A stretch of DNA of 64,000 bases from Dryas octopetala (lineage: Eukaryota; Streptophyta; Magnoliopsida; Rosales; Rosaceae): NCBI GenBank assembly GCA_963921425.1, contig OY992833.1, positions 16,099,738-16,163,737 of the forward strand, given 5' to 3'. Numbering within the stretch: position 1 is the first letter of the stretch; each line of letters begins with the position of its first letter. The notes under the pieces were generated by a model. The model was not told where the DNA came from. It did no database searches and saw only the letters and a program-made list of their open reading frames with translations. Position numbers and translations under genes: made by a program. Shown one piece after another: positions 35,701 through 47,022 of the stretch.

Positions 35701-37058
35701 GTTGGTCCCGACAATGGTTTTAATTTGAATCACATTCCCGGAACTAAAATTGGTGGTTCAATATTTGACACACATGGAAGGAGACATGGAGCTGTGGAAC
35801 TACTGAACAGAGGAAACGCAAACAACTTGCGAGTTGGAGTTCATGCCATTGTAGAGAGGATCATTTTCGCCTCAAATGAATCAAGTATGTTCATTTGTGA
35901 TTAACAATTACATTTGACCTTGCATACTTTAGTGTCAGTTTCAATTTGGTATGACAATTAATGTGACACGACTCAAACATGTTTAGTTCCAATAGTATGT
36001 TATTAATTATAAGCTATTCGCAAATGCAGGCTTGTCTGCAAAAGGGATCATATACAGTGATTCTAACGGAAGGTCTCATCGGGCATTTGTACGTGGTAAG
36101 GGAGAGGTTATTCTAAGTGCTGGGGCAATTGGGAGCCCTCAACTTCTGCTTCTTAGTGGTGTTGGCCCAGAGTCCTACCTATCATCTCTCAAAATACCAG
36201 TTGTTCACCCACAGCCTTACATTGGAAAGTTTATGTATGACAATCCTCGTAATTCCATTAGCATTTTGTCCCCAATTCCGGTGGAGCCATCAACTCAACA
36301 GATTGCTGGAATTACAAGAGATTTCTACATAGTGCCCATCTCATATAACATGTCATTTTCTGCTCCACTATTTACTCTTTTTCCCGATCCATACAATCCG
36401 CTAAAAATAAATTTTAGTGTGGTAGTGATTTCTTCCAAAGTACCTGGACCCTTATCGCATGGTGCTCTTCGGCTGCAGTCGTCTTTTGACGTGAGAGTCA
36501 GTCCAAATGTCAGCTTCAACTACTTTACACACCCAGTGGACCTTGCTCGTTGTGTTAGTGGCATGAAGAAGATTGGTGATTTACTAAACACAAGCTCATT
36601 GAAACCATTTCAGGCTAATGCTTTTACGGGCACGAAAGGTTTCAACTTTTTGGGGCCATCTTTACCGGTGAACCAAACAGATGATGAATCCTTGGAAACA
36701 TTTTGTCGAAGTACAGTATCCACAATTTGGCACTACCATGGAGGATGCGTGGTGGGAAAGGTAGTTGATGGTGATTTTCAAGTTATGGGGATCAAATCAT
36801 TGCGTGTTGTTGATGGATCCACATTCAATTACTCACCAGGGACCAACCCTCAGGCCACCCTTATGATGTTAGGCAGGTATGTCTATTAAATTGAAATCAC
36901 AAGAAACTCTTGGTAATTGTTTGGTTTTACTGGCTTGTTTACAATGAGATCTGTGACATATTGTTGTTTATTTTCTCCCTCTAATTTTGTGTTCTTTGGG
37001 CAGGTATATTGGCCTTAAGATGCTAAAAGAAAGATCAATTTCCCAAGGACGTTCATAA
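31876..37058 (+). CDS. (R)-mandelonitrile lyase-like FAD enzyme (GMC family), intact copy 2
   Basis: Exons are 31876-31975, 35225-35884, 36030-36876 and 37004-37058. Phases match and the product is 553 residues. The leader [18 protein letters not shown] is a signal peptide. [18 protein letters not shown] leads to [14 protein letters not shown], then [52 protein letters not shown] (His488 as probable base) and GTNPQA (Asn526). Almond-type HNLs use this fold to release HCN from (R)-mandelonitrile with FAD held in a structural role. Intron 1 is 3.25 kb, against 0.6 kb in copy 1, and holds repeats, a (GA)n run (about 32709-32746) and poly-T tracts. The C-terminal tail RSISQGRS differs from the other copies. 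No lesion was found. Confidence 0.9.
31976..35224 (+). other. Long intron 1 of MDL copy 2, repeat-filled
   Basis: It holds a (GA)n microsatellite (about 32709-32746), a G-rich stretch with spurious open frames (32750-33000), the dispersed repeat shared with 1749-1970 (33637-34025) and a segment (about 34850-35150) homologous to intron 1 of the minus-strand MDL pseudogene. The end tttttttttttttgtagtgg near 35150 resembles a CACTA-type terminus, but no matching left end is obvious. Confidence 0.6.
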
Positions 37059-37489
37059 TTAATTCAACATTTTAACTGTAAATGTTGGATGTCTTTAATT
37101 AGAATAAGACGAATTCATCAATTTGGTATGTTTATCCAATTTGGTATTGTTCTGTTGTGGAAATAATCATTTCAATTGTGTTGTACGTGATAATATATAA
37201 TCAACTTTGAAATAATGTAGCTAAATTTGTTTTAAAACTGTATGTGTTTTAAAAAGTACCGAGTATAAAAAGCAATATATGTCTAAGTGTTTGTTAAATT
37301 TTAGTATTGAAATATTGTGACTTCTTATAATGACTAAAATAAACATGATGATGTCGAAGGTGCTTTTACAATTTTACTCATTTGTGTTCAATGTACTTCA
37401 ATTTTCATTTAAGCTTTTTTCTTTTTTGTAACTTTCGCTTGGCCGAAAAGATAAGAGGTTTTCACAAATCGGCTTTAATTACTTAAAAA

Positions 37490-37843
37490 GCTCCCATGGC
37501 TATGTTTTGGGGAATTCAATGAATTCCTGTGGCCGCATGAAAAGGAGGGTGGGAGAATTGGGAGCCTAATAAGTGACGCTTTGTTCCTGGATACATGGAT
37601 GCAACTGAACTACTGGATATCGGCTTTAAGGGGGAAAAATTTACCTGGAAAAATAATTGGGAAAATTGGGGTTTCAGGAGAGTGGTCAACCAAAGTGGCT
37701 GGAACAATGGTCGGATATATAATAGTCTTCACTTCCGCATGTTGGGATCAGACCACTGTCCTTTGGTCATTGATACTGACCCTCCTCTTGTGCGAGGCCC
37801 AAAGCCTTTTGATTTGAACCATATTGGGCTGATACGTACTTAG
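37490..37843 (+). pseudogene. LINE endonuclease fragment
   Basis: PWLCFGEFNEF and HEKEGG in one frame, then after a shift near 37590 LLDIGFKGEKFTWKN, SLHFRMLGSDHCPLVI and KPFDLNHI. These match the exonuclease-endonuclease-phosphatase domain of plant LINE ORF2 (GDFNE, FTW.N, GSDHCP). It is an isolated, frameshifted relic between the tail-to-tail MDL loci and is more degenerate than the 24-30 kb LINE. Confidence 0.8.
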
Positions 37844-39088
37844 TATAAGAGCTTTATACTAAAGAAGCACCTAAAGCGTTTTCAAGTACATTTACATGAA
37901 AGACTTCCACGTATTGTCCAATAAGCTCCCAAAAAACTTAGTTACACATCCCATTTGGTAAAACAGGGGATATATGCTTTTTATGAAAAATCACAGCCAA
38001 TTCAATGATATGGTTGTGGATGGAAGCAGGGGCTGGCGTAGCCAGGGGTGGCTAACCCGTGCTATATAGCCCACCCAATTTCAGCAGATTGTGGTGTATT
38101 TTAGGTAAAATTTGGAATAAATTTCTGCTATATAGCCCACTCAATCCAGAAGAAAAAATCATTTTCCATCATTCCAGCCCACCTTAAATTTTTGGGCTGG
38201 CTCCACCACTGGATGGAAAAGGCCTTTCTCTTTGAGATTGGAGCTTATAGGACAATAATATGAGGTGTTGTCATGTTGTAACAATGTAGATCAAGAAGTG
38301 TGTTGAGGAGTCTGTAAACAATTATCACTCAGATTAGTAATTAGGAGGATGTAAATTTTAGGAGGAAGGAAACCTAGCATGCAAACCAAGCTATATAAGG
38401 TAGCTAATAATATTGTGCATTAATTTGTAGGCATGTTTTGTATAATCAAGATTACTTTCTCTTAATAAAACTCTCTTCCTGTCTTTTTGTTTTGGTTTGG
38501 AGTCTTGGTAAAAGGTTCCAAGATTACAAGATTACAAGAATGAACAAATTAAGGGTTTAATTTTGTAGAAGCATGTAGGAATCGGGAAAAAAAAAATATA
38601 TATATATAATTAATTGATTTTTTTTTGCAATTGTTGGATCAAATTTTTCTTAAAACTTCTTATAATATACGATTTAACAGTTCATTTAGGTTAAGGTGAA
38701 GATTGAAGGTCATCAAGAAAAAAAAAATGATGGTTGAAGCAGGCTTATATGATAATTGTGTTGCACAATCTCTATGAACATGGAAATTATGACAAGGACA
38801 AATGAGTAAAAACACTTTCCATCATGTCCAGTTTATTCATTACAAACAGCCACAACGTATACTTCAACATTAAAAAACACTTGTTTTTGATACTCTAAAC
38901 ACTTCTATAAATACAGTTTTATCACACAATCAGCTACCTTAAAGCTGCTTATTTTCATAACACAATTGAAAGTTATTATTCCCTCAAATACAGCACAGGA
39001 AATACTAAACTTACTGGAATAAACATACTATAAACCAAGAGACGAAATAGTCGGATTTTACAGAAATCCAACATTTACAGTTAAATTT
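37844..39088. other. Spacer between tail-to-tail MDL loci
   Basis: No gene is seen. About 38020-38220 has cagcccacc / gctatatagcccac repeats (twice). From about 38680 the sequence is homologous to the 3' flank of the MDL remnant at 49.3 kb (gttgcacaatctc, aacatgga, gacaaggacaaat, aacactttc), marking a shared duplicated segment. Confidence 0.6.
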
Positions 39089-41723
39089 TCAATTAGAACA
39101 TCCCTCGCAAGTTGATCTTTCTTGCAGAATCTTGAGGCCAATATACCTGCCCAAGAAGACAAAATAAGAGAAGAAAACAGCAATTAATACGTCACAAAGT
39201 TCATTATGAACAAGCCGGCCATTAAACCAATCAATTATCATGAATTTCTTGTGATTGCAATTTAAGTCTATATATATAACATACCTGCCTAACATCATAA
39301 GGGTGGCCTGAGGATTGGTCCCTGGTGAAAAATTGAATGTGGATCCATCCACAACACGTAAGGCTTTGATTCCTATGACCCGCAAACCACCATCAACCAC
39401 TTTCCCCACAACGCATCCTCCATGGTAATGCCAAATTGTGGATACAGTACTTCGACAAAATGCTTCAAAGGATGCATCGTCTGTTTGGTTTACTGGTAAT
39501 GATGGCCCCAAAAAGTTGAAACCTTTTGTTCCCGAAAAAGCATAAGCCTTAAATGGTTTCAATGAGCTTGTGTTCAATAAATCACCAATCTTCTTCACGC
39601 CACTAACACAGCGAGCAAGGTCCAATGGATGTGTAAAGTAGTTGAAGTTGACATTTGGACCGACTCTCACGTCAAAAGATGATTGCAGCCAAAGAGAACC
39701 ATGGGACAAGGGTCCTGGTAATTTCGAAGAAATGTGTGCCACGCTTAAGTTTAATTTTATGGGAATTGATGGGTTAGGAAAAAGACTAAGGAGTGGAGTA
39801 GAAAATGACATGTTAGAATATGATTCAAATTAAGTCCATTGTCCGGACCAACGCGAGCCTCTAACAATGCTTCTTTCATAATAGATTGCCAAGGTGCCAA
39901 ATTTGGGCGGAAGACAAGAGAATTTTCAACCCACTTATATGCCTTATCAACCATATCCATGTCCCATTCAATTCCTGATTTCTCATAGAATTCTCTATCA
40001 GCTTTGGAGTAGAAACCAGCATTGATCATGCTTGTCCCACCTAGGACCCTTCCTCTTGCATTAGAAACTCCGTCTTTTGACGTGAACCTTTCAACCGGTG
40101 TTTCACCATCATCTTCTTGCATGAGACTAGTCAGAAACCCTTCTTCACTCAACACATTTGGATATGCAGTAGGAACACTGCCCCTTTCCAAAACGAGCAC
40201 CTTATAGTTTTTCGATAAAGTTGCCGCCAAAGGGCAGCCTGCTGTTCCCCCACCAACTACAATGTAGTCATATTCTTCTTCTGACGGGAGAACAGTGGCA
40301 TTATACACAAATTTCATGTAGCTAAAATCTGAAAAATATGAAGGGATGAAGAAAATTTAAGTATACATGAAGAATGTACTGTGCATTAAAAAAAAAAAAA
40401 AGTTAATTAGCTGAGTTAGTCACAACAAAATTTGTAAGTAAGATCATAAAATTTTGGGATTAATGTCATTTTGCTCCCCAGACTATTACACATGTATCAG
40501 TTTGCTCCCCAGATTTCTAATTTGAAAAATTAAAGACCCTGACTTTTTCAATTTTGCCAATTAAGGTTATTCCGTCAATTTATACATTTTTCATCTAAAA
40601 TGTCGAGATGATCAAGCAAAATTTAGCAAGAAATAAAAGAGAAAAAATGATAAGATCTAATTGGAAGTGACCATTTTGCCCTCAAAGATTTGGATAAAAA
40701 ATGTGTAAATTGACAAAATAACCTCAATTGGCAAAATTGAAAAAGTCAGAGTCCTTAATTTTCCAAATTAGAAGTCTGGGGAGCAAACTGATACAAGTGT
40801 AATAGTCTGGGGAGCAAAATGGTATTAATCTCTAAAATTTTATAGCTAAATGTGTCATGACTGTGTTGTAACTAAAAACCCTGTAATTAATAGTTTTAGG
40901 AACAACATCTGAAAAATAATTTTAGCCTTTTAGCTACAACTAAGGTTTTAGTAAAGAAAATATAATTAAGACTTTTTTTTTAGGCCCCAAAATAAAAAAA
41001 TGGTCAGATATATAGGCCGGTCCACCCCCACAAAACCAGTTATAGGCTGATCTACCTGTAGATTCTATAACTTTGATTCTATAACTTTATTCTCTTTCTT
41101 TTTTTTCTACTATTTGTTGCTGGAAGTTTTACCTATTGTAGATTTTTGCCCTAATACAGCAGCAAGACAGCAGCCTTATGGTTGACATGTCTCTCTTTTT
41201 TTGAAGGAGCTCTCTGATCCATTATTGATCTGAGTTTCAAACTTTTTGTGGAATGACTCATTTTGATAAAAATATTATGTATGTCCATTATACGGACACA
41301 TGCTTTAACCAATCCACATATTATAATGAGTGAACAACGAGTTTATAATTGTAGGATATTGTATTAATAAAATAAACTCATATTATAATATGTAAATTGT
41401 GATTACACTATGTGTCCGTGTTACGGTATATAAAATAATAATCCATTTTCTTTTCTAATATTGTAAGATGCTTGCTTTGTTTATATATACCTTCAATGCT
41501 AAAATATAAAGTTTAATTCTTACTCTATTTTGAAATTCCCTTTTTGATTTTTTAATTTATTTTTCATGTCATTATACCAATTAAGAATGGGTGGCTTTAA
41601 GATACATAAACTAAATACTTTACCATGTTCAGTTGGAGTGGCAAACGAGTGAACCTTTGATTGAGGATTAAAGACAAAGAGGTGCAAGAAAAGTAGTATA
41701 GCGACACTTGTGGATTCCTTCAT
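39089..41723 (-). pseudogene. (R)-mandelonitrile lyase pseudogene with internal deletion
   Basis: On the minus strand exon 1 is 41723-41624 ([18 protein letters not shown], ends TEH). Exon 2 starts at 40328 with (D)[15 protein letters not shown] and carries [14 protein letters not shown]. After [11 protein letters not shown] (about 39825) it jumps straight into the middle of exon 3 ([15 protein letters not shown]). The end of exon 2, intron 2 and the first part of exon 3, with the second GMC signature, are missing and the frame shifts. Exon 3 then continues intact through WHYHGGC and GTNPQA to 39285, and exon 4 (39146-39089) ends ERSTCEGCSN. Outside the deletion there are no stops. The protein would truncate soon after the junction, so the locus is classed as a pseudogene. 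Confidence 0.92.
40456..40832. mobile_element. Mutator-type MITE in pseudogene intron 1
   Basis: The ends are GGGATTAATGTCATTTTGCT and the complement GAGATTAATACCATTTTGCT, followed by a shared ccccagactattacac and a longer foldback. A 9 bp duplication TAAAATTTT flanks it (40447-40455 and 40833-40841). The homologous intron of MDL copy 2 (about 35095-35105) has the site once and no insert, which fixes the boundaries. There is no coding capacity. Confidence 0.88.
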
Positions 41724-41751
41724 GTTTTTGAGATCTGATAGTCGTTTTTCC

Positions 41752-43449
41752 CTGCAAAATTCAAAACAATAAATGTTAAAAGCCCCCTACCAGACTTCGT
41801 AATGAAAAAATCCCACGTTTTGAAAAAATTTAAACCAGTCCGGTTTTGAGTTAAGTGTTCAAACTTCTTGGAAAGTTGGAATTTTTAACGTGATTTTTTG
41901 GGAAATCAATTCCTTTGCATTTTTCAGGGGGAAGAAAATGTGAAATTTCTTTTCCTGTGTTTAGTAAGTTTGGGAAGGTAAATTAGGAATTTGAAGCAAT
42001 AAATGCTGTGTTTGGTCAGTTTTCCAATTGTATCATAATCTATTATTTATTTTAAAATAATAGCAGGGTTAGTTTTGTTCAAAAAGAAGCAATAAATGCT
42101 TTCCCGAGAGGGGGAAATCAATTCCATTGCTCCAACAAGGGCATCAGATTAATTTCTTAGGCCAGGAATTGATTTCTCTTCCCTATATTTACCAAACATG
42201 GGAATGAAATTGATTTCTCATTCTCAGGTCTCCAAAACTTGAACCAAACAGGCCCTAAGTGTTCAAACTTCTTGGAAAGCTGAAATTTTTAACGTAATTT
42301 TGGGGTTTTCCATTGTTTGTTAGTGACAATAAGCTTATCTGCTTATGAAAATTAGGGAATGCTCGTTGCTAACATTCGAATGCTCGATGAAATTGTTCCC
42401 CGAACACTTAATTAAAAGTGGACTGGATTGTGCTGTTTTTTAAGGGGTAGACAATTTTTCGTATGGACTCTCTCTTTGGACCTATTTCTCCCTGACCCAA
42501 TTTAAAAACACTTTCATGTGCTTTTATACATGGTATACCGTATATATGACTTTTTTAATTTTTTTGCTATCCTTCATAGAATTTATAGTGGATGTACATG
42601 AGAGTGTAGATATATATAGTAAAGTTTTTTTTTTTCTAAGAAATATACAAACTTGTGACCTATCCAACTAAACCAAAAACTAATTGCTCAGTGAATTTTA
42701 TTTTGCTATTAATATTTCAACAATCGCATGAATTCCCAAAGTCAACTTTATAAATAGAAGCCTCTTAAAATAGATTACTTCATTTGGTTAGTCTAAAAGA
42801 GTGGTTAGTTTTGTATTAACTTATTAATCAGTTAGTTTCAGAAACTCATTTATAAAACAATAATGTATATATATATATATATATTTATATATAGGCCCCT
42901 TCAGATGTGGGATCTCACATTTGTGAGATTCCTCATGACCACTCCATATGGTATTTCAACAATCCAAACCGTCTATCTTTAAATATATATTCAAATATCA
43001 TCCTTACAAAAAATTAAGCAAATCAGAAACTATTAAGCTATCAAACTTAGATCAAATAAATAAACGAACAAAATATTTTCGATAAATACTTGAAATGGTG
43101 ATCATTTAATCAACGGTCAAATAGTTTCCGATTAACCTAATTTTTTACAAGCACGATCCTTCAATAGAAACCAAAAAAATAGACGGTTCTAATTATCAAA
43201 ATACAATGTGGAGTGGGGCCCATGAGGGATCCCACAAATAACCCTAAATGTGGGATCCCACACTTGAAGCTCTCTATATACATATATACTTGCTCTTATC
43301 AAATGCTTGCAACAAAAAGTCATGAAAAGGAGAAAAGATTGCATCTCAATAATATTGGATTATATTCCTATCCGAAAAAACATATTTTAAAATATTTATG
43401 GACCTCAATCGGTGGAGATCATAAGCATATAAAGGAGTTAAGAGTTTAC
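41752..43449 (-). other. Inferred 5'UTR intron of the minus-strand MDL pseudogene
   Basis: The donor TCTAAG|GTAAAC (43450/43449) and the acceptor ttttgcag|ggaaaaac (41752/41751) match those of MDL copy 2. It contains a direct repeat (cttcttggaaag..gaaatttttaacgt-like at about 41852 and about 42257, 405 bp apart), a (TA)n run (about 42867-42882) and a copy of the dispersed repeat of 3.9-5.0 kb at 42890-43280. Confidence 0.65.
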
Positions 43450-43680
43450 CTTAGACCAAAACAATACGTAAGTGCGTTTTGTATCGTCAAGAACTCCTTA
43501 CACACAATGACGTAAATCTTGTGCAAGTCTTCAAATACTTATATAAAGGCCAAGTGTACGTAAGAGATAGAGTTCTTGATAAATATCCAAGAGCTCCAAA
43601 TTGTTCTCCTATGGGTGCCTAAACTTTATGCGTACATATGTACTGGAGATAAGGTCGGTGCCCTGAATTCTAGGCAAAGT
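43450..43680 (-). promoter_or_regulatory. Core promoter of the minus-strand MDL pseudogene
   Basis: Read on the minus strand, it has GGCACCGACCTTATCTC, then GGCCTTTATATAAGTA (TATA box 43545-43538), cattgtgtgtaaggagttctt and TTTTGGTCTAAG at the donor. It aligns with the promoters at 7.6 and 31.4 kb. The promoter appears preserved although the coding region is broken, so transcription may persist. Confidence 0.7.
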
Positions 43681-43801
43681 CTTGCCTTAATTACCAAAAC
43701 CATGTGGTCCAACATTTCACATCTCAATCGTTTGGCAAGTGGAAAAGGGAGAACATGAGAAACAATGAGCGCACAATTCATAAATTTATATGTTGATATT
43801 T

Positions 43802-44687
43802 GGGTAACTTACAATTTAATACCTCAACTTTATCTCGAATTTCAAGTTAGTACCTCAAGTTCAAAAAATTGCAATTTCATACCTCAACTTTTATTTTGTT
43901 TCAAGTTAATACCTCTGTTAGTCTTGCCGTAAAAAATGCCGTTATTTGATGACGTGACACACCACTAAAAGACTTCATTTCAATTTAGTACTTCAACTTT
44001 ATCATATTTTTCAAGTTCATACCTCAAGTTCAAAAACTTGCAAATAAATAAATGTTTTCCAGTTTTTATCTCAACTTCACCCCAGTTTTTTATCCATCAA
44101 ATCTCTACCAAAATTATCAATCTTATACTCATTTTGAAGCTATGAATCTCCTCTTTACAACCATATAAAAATCATGAAAAAAGGAGTTATGAAACCCAAA
44201 ATAATTGGTCACAAAGTAGGCTACCCGAAAGTGCCAAATTTTCCAAACAAATTGACAATTTTGGGTAGCCTAATTTGTGACTACTTCTTTCGCGTTTCAT
44301 AGCTCTTTTTTGAATTATTTCTATATAGTTATAAAGAGGAGATTCATAGCTTCAAAATGAGTATAAAATTGTTGATTTTGGTGAAGATTTGATGGGTCAA
44401 AAGTTGGGGTGAAGTTGAGATAAAAACTGAAAAACATTTATTTATTTGCAAGTTTTTTAACTTGAGGTATGAACTTGAAAAACATGATAAAGTTGAGGTA
44501 CTAAATTGAAATGAAGCCTTTTAGTGGTGTGTCACCTCATCATATAACGGTCTTTTTGACGGCAAGACTAATGGAGGTATTAACTTGAAACAAAATGAAA
44601 GTTGAGACATAAAATTGCAACTTTTTGAACTTGAGGCACTAACTTGAAATCCGAGGTAAAGTTGAGGTATTAAATTGTAATTTACCC
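43802..44687. mobile_element. Foldback (Mutator-like) element, near-complete hairpin
   Basis: The 886 bp element folds on itself almost end to end. gggtaacttacaatttaat at the left pairs with attaaattgtaatttaccc at the right; acctcaagttcaaaaa, gtcttgccgt and tgacacaccactaaaag also have complementary partners. The loop is near 44240. The flanks TTGATATTT (43793-43801) and TTAATATTT (44688-44696) differ at one base of nine, fitting a Mutator-type duplication. It shares its core with the foldback at 2.6-3.25 kb. Confidence 0.85.
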
Positions 44688-44789
44688 TTAATATTTTTTC
44701 TTCGTAATAATATAGTATTAGTAATTTAGTATCAATGAATAACGAAATGATAGCATTTTTCAGTATTTTATGATTTCAAATATAGATCT

Positions 44790-45475
44790 ATTGATTTTAA
44801 CTACTAAATTTCAATAACTTTTTAGTTTAGGTATCAAAATTAAATAGTATTTTAGATTAGGTACTAATTGAAAAGTCAAACAAAATAATAAAGTAAAAAG
44901 TATTAGAGTTTACAAATATTACATACATGCCACTACAATAAAAAAATAAAAATAATATTACATCACAAATATTACATTAATTTATACTATATTGTATTAA
45001 AAAAAATATATCAATCCAGTCACAACTTAACTGTGACTATCTTGGTAAATTGAAAGAAACAACTCACACCACAATACTATATATTATTTTAAGTAAAAGT
45101 ATTGTTTTGACCTCTATTTATACTATATTGTAGTATAATTTCTCTAAAAAAAATTCAATTAAGCCACAACAAAATTTGAAGTTGTGAGTGTCGTACAGTC
45201 ACAACTAAATGTAAAGTTGAGACTACATTAGCAAATTTTCAAGATAATATAAAAGTCACAAAGCAATTTTGTCAAAACCTTATAAATTTTAACTAACACC
45301 TATTATATGTTGGCCAAAAGACAAAAATGTCAAATGAAAAAGGCTCAAATCAAAGGAGCCAACATGTTTGTGACATAATCTAAAAAACTACATTTAAATT
45401 TAATAGTTCAATTGAAATATTATATGGTCCTCATGCTATACCAAAAAATTATTAGGATTTGGTATTTAATTCTAA
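44790..45475 (-). repeat. Dispersed repeat, inverted full-length copy
   Basis: It is the reverse complement of 17811-18556: cctattatatgttggccaaa, agtcacaacttaactgtgac, cctctatttatactatattg and tttggtatttaat all match. Copies are 27 kb apart in opposite orientation. It has no open frame. Confidence 0.8.
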
Positions 45476-47014
45476 TTTTCTATTCAAATATTTGGTTTTC
45501 GGATTAAAAAAAAAATGTTTACCGAAACAAAACCAAAAAAGTCGGTCGAAAATCAATCCATTAGATAAAAACAATAAAAAAACAACACCCCTATTTCAAA
45601 CACATTACAATCAAGCAAGTACCATCTTAAAAGACATGTTGTATATGACAAAAAGGTTGAAGTTGTTTTGCATGACTCACCAAAGTGTACTGCCTAGAGA
45701 TAAGTTTCAAAACTTAAGGCAATTATTGGGAATCAAACAGGAAGGCATTAAGGGGAAGTGTTAAACTTAATCCCTCTCCTTGTTATTAATTGCTGTTTCG
45801 CTTTGCTGTCTATCCAACACTTGGTGGGGTAAATACTACAGCCACATGGTTAGCTGAGATTAACTCTGATCTTGTTGTCCTAAGCAAGTTATCTATTGGA
45901 AACTCTATATCTAAGAAACTGGCAGCCCGTATTCGATCTGTATCGTCCTTTTTGACTCTTCATGCAACTCTTCTTCTGTGAATGCATGAATGTTTGAGTT
46001 CAAGTGAATGTTCCAAGAGTCTTATGCGCTATTAAGAAAAAATAAAATATGAATAGTAAGATATGGGATCTAGCCAGTCGCATATTATGGGGTTAATAGT
46101 AAGAATGTGTGACAGTGGCAATTTGCCCCTTTTAAAAATAAAAAACTCCCGAGCACTCGGCGCAAAAAACAATGAACAAAACATAAAGTGGACTTTATTT
46201 TTACAAAGTGAATTTATTCATCATTTTAACTTTTTAGGTGAGTTAGTTTATCATTAAAGGAAGCAGCAGCAACATTGGCCCCAACGTGGAGACATGGGCC
46301 TTGCGACAGGATCAAGGGCGAAAAAGGAAAGGCAAGTTCTAAATTGTGGGGGGATGCTGCAAAATTTTAATGTAACTAGGGAATTTAAAATTATGGACCC
46401 TAATATTAATGGGGATAAAATGAATAGTTTTGAATTTTTAATGTAACTAGGGAATTTAAAATTATGGACCCTAATTTTAATGGGGATAAAGTGAATAGTT
46501 TTGAATTTTTAATGTTCAATTAATGTTTAAGATGGTAAATTTCTTATTTACTCTCAAAATAAACAGAATATTTAACATAATTGACAGAATGGACTTAAGT
46601 GAGTAACGTGGAAAAATTCGTGGACTCAAGAATTTAAAAGTAAAATTTGCGGACTCAAGTGTGACTCGGGGTAAAGTTTGCAAACTGTTGCTATATATAA
46701 TTAAGCCTTATAAGTTCTATTGGAGTTAGAAAAACACTTTGACTGCTTCATGGAGAAGCATCTGATATGATTAGTGCTTTCTCAATAAACACTTTCAGAT
46801 GGATATATATGAAAGATCGAGTACTAGTACTTATGTTTTTAATGAAATTTTGTATGTAGTTCTAACAAACAGAATTTCTCATAGCCATATGTAGTCCTCA
46901 TATAATCATATATGGTAATCCTATATTTACTTTTCTAACAAAAGCGCTCTATACATAAGGTTTTCCTACCCTAAAAGAAGTAGTACCTGGTTAATATATC
47001 GAAAAGGGGTAATG
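45476..47014. other. Gene-free spacer with a 71 bp tandem duplication
   Basis: Two 71 bp units (46368-46438 and 46439-46509) contain taatgtaactagggaattta, aaattatggaccctaat and gggataaa(a/g)tgaatag, and differ at only a few bases. Short open frames at 45459-45981 have no recognisable motif. Confidence 0.7.
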
Positions 47015-47022
47015 AATGTGAA

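Noticed and set aside
45459-45981. Two open frames of 101 and 63 codons after the dispersed repeat
   Set aside because: No motif, no conserved neighbour and no splice context. They could be a decayed gene piece but I cannot support any call.
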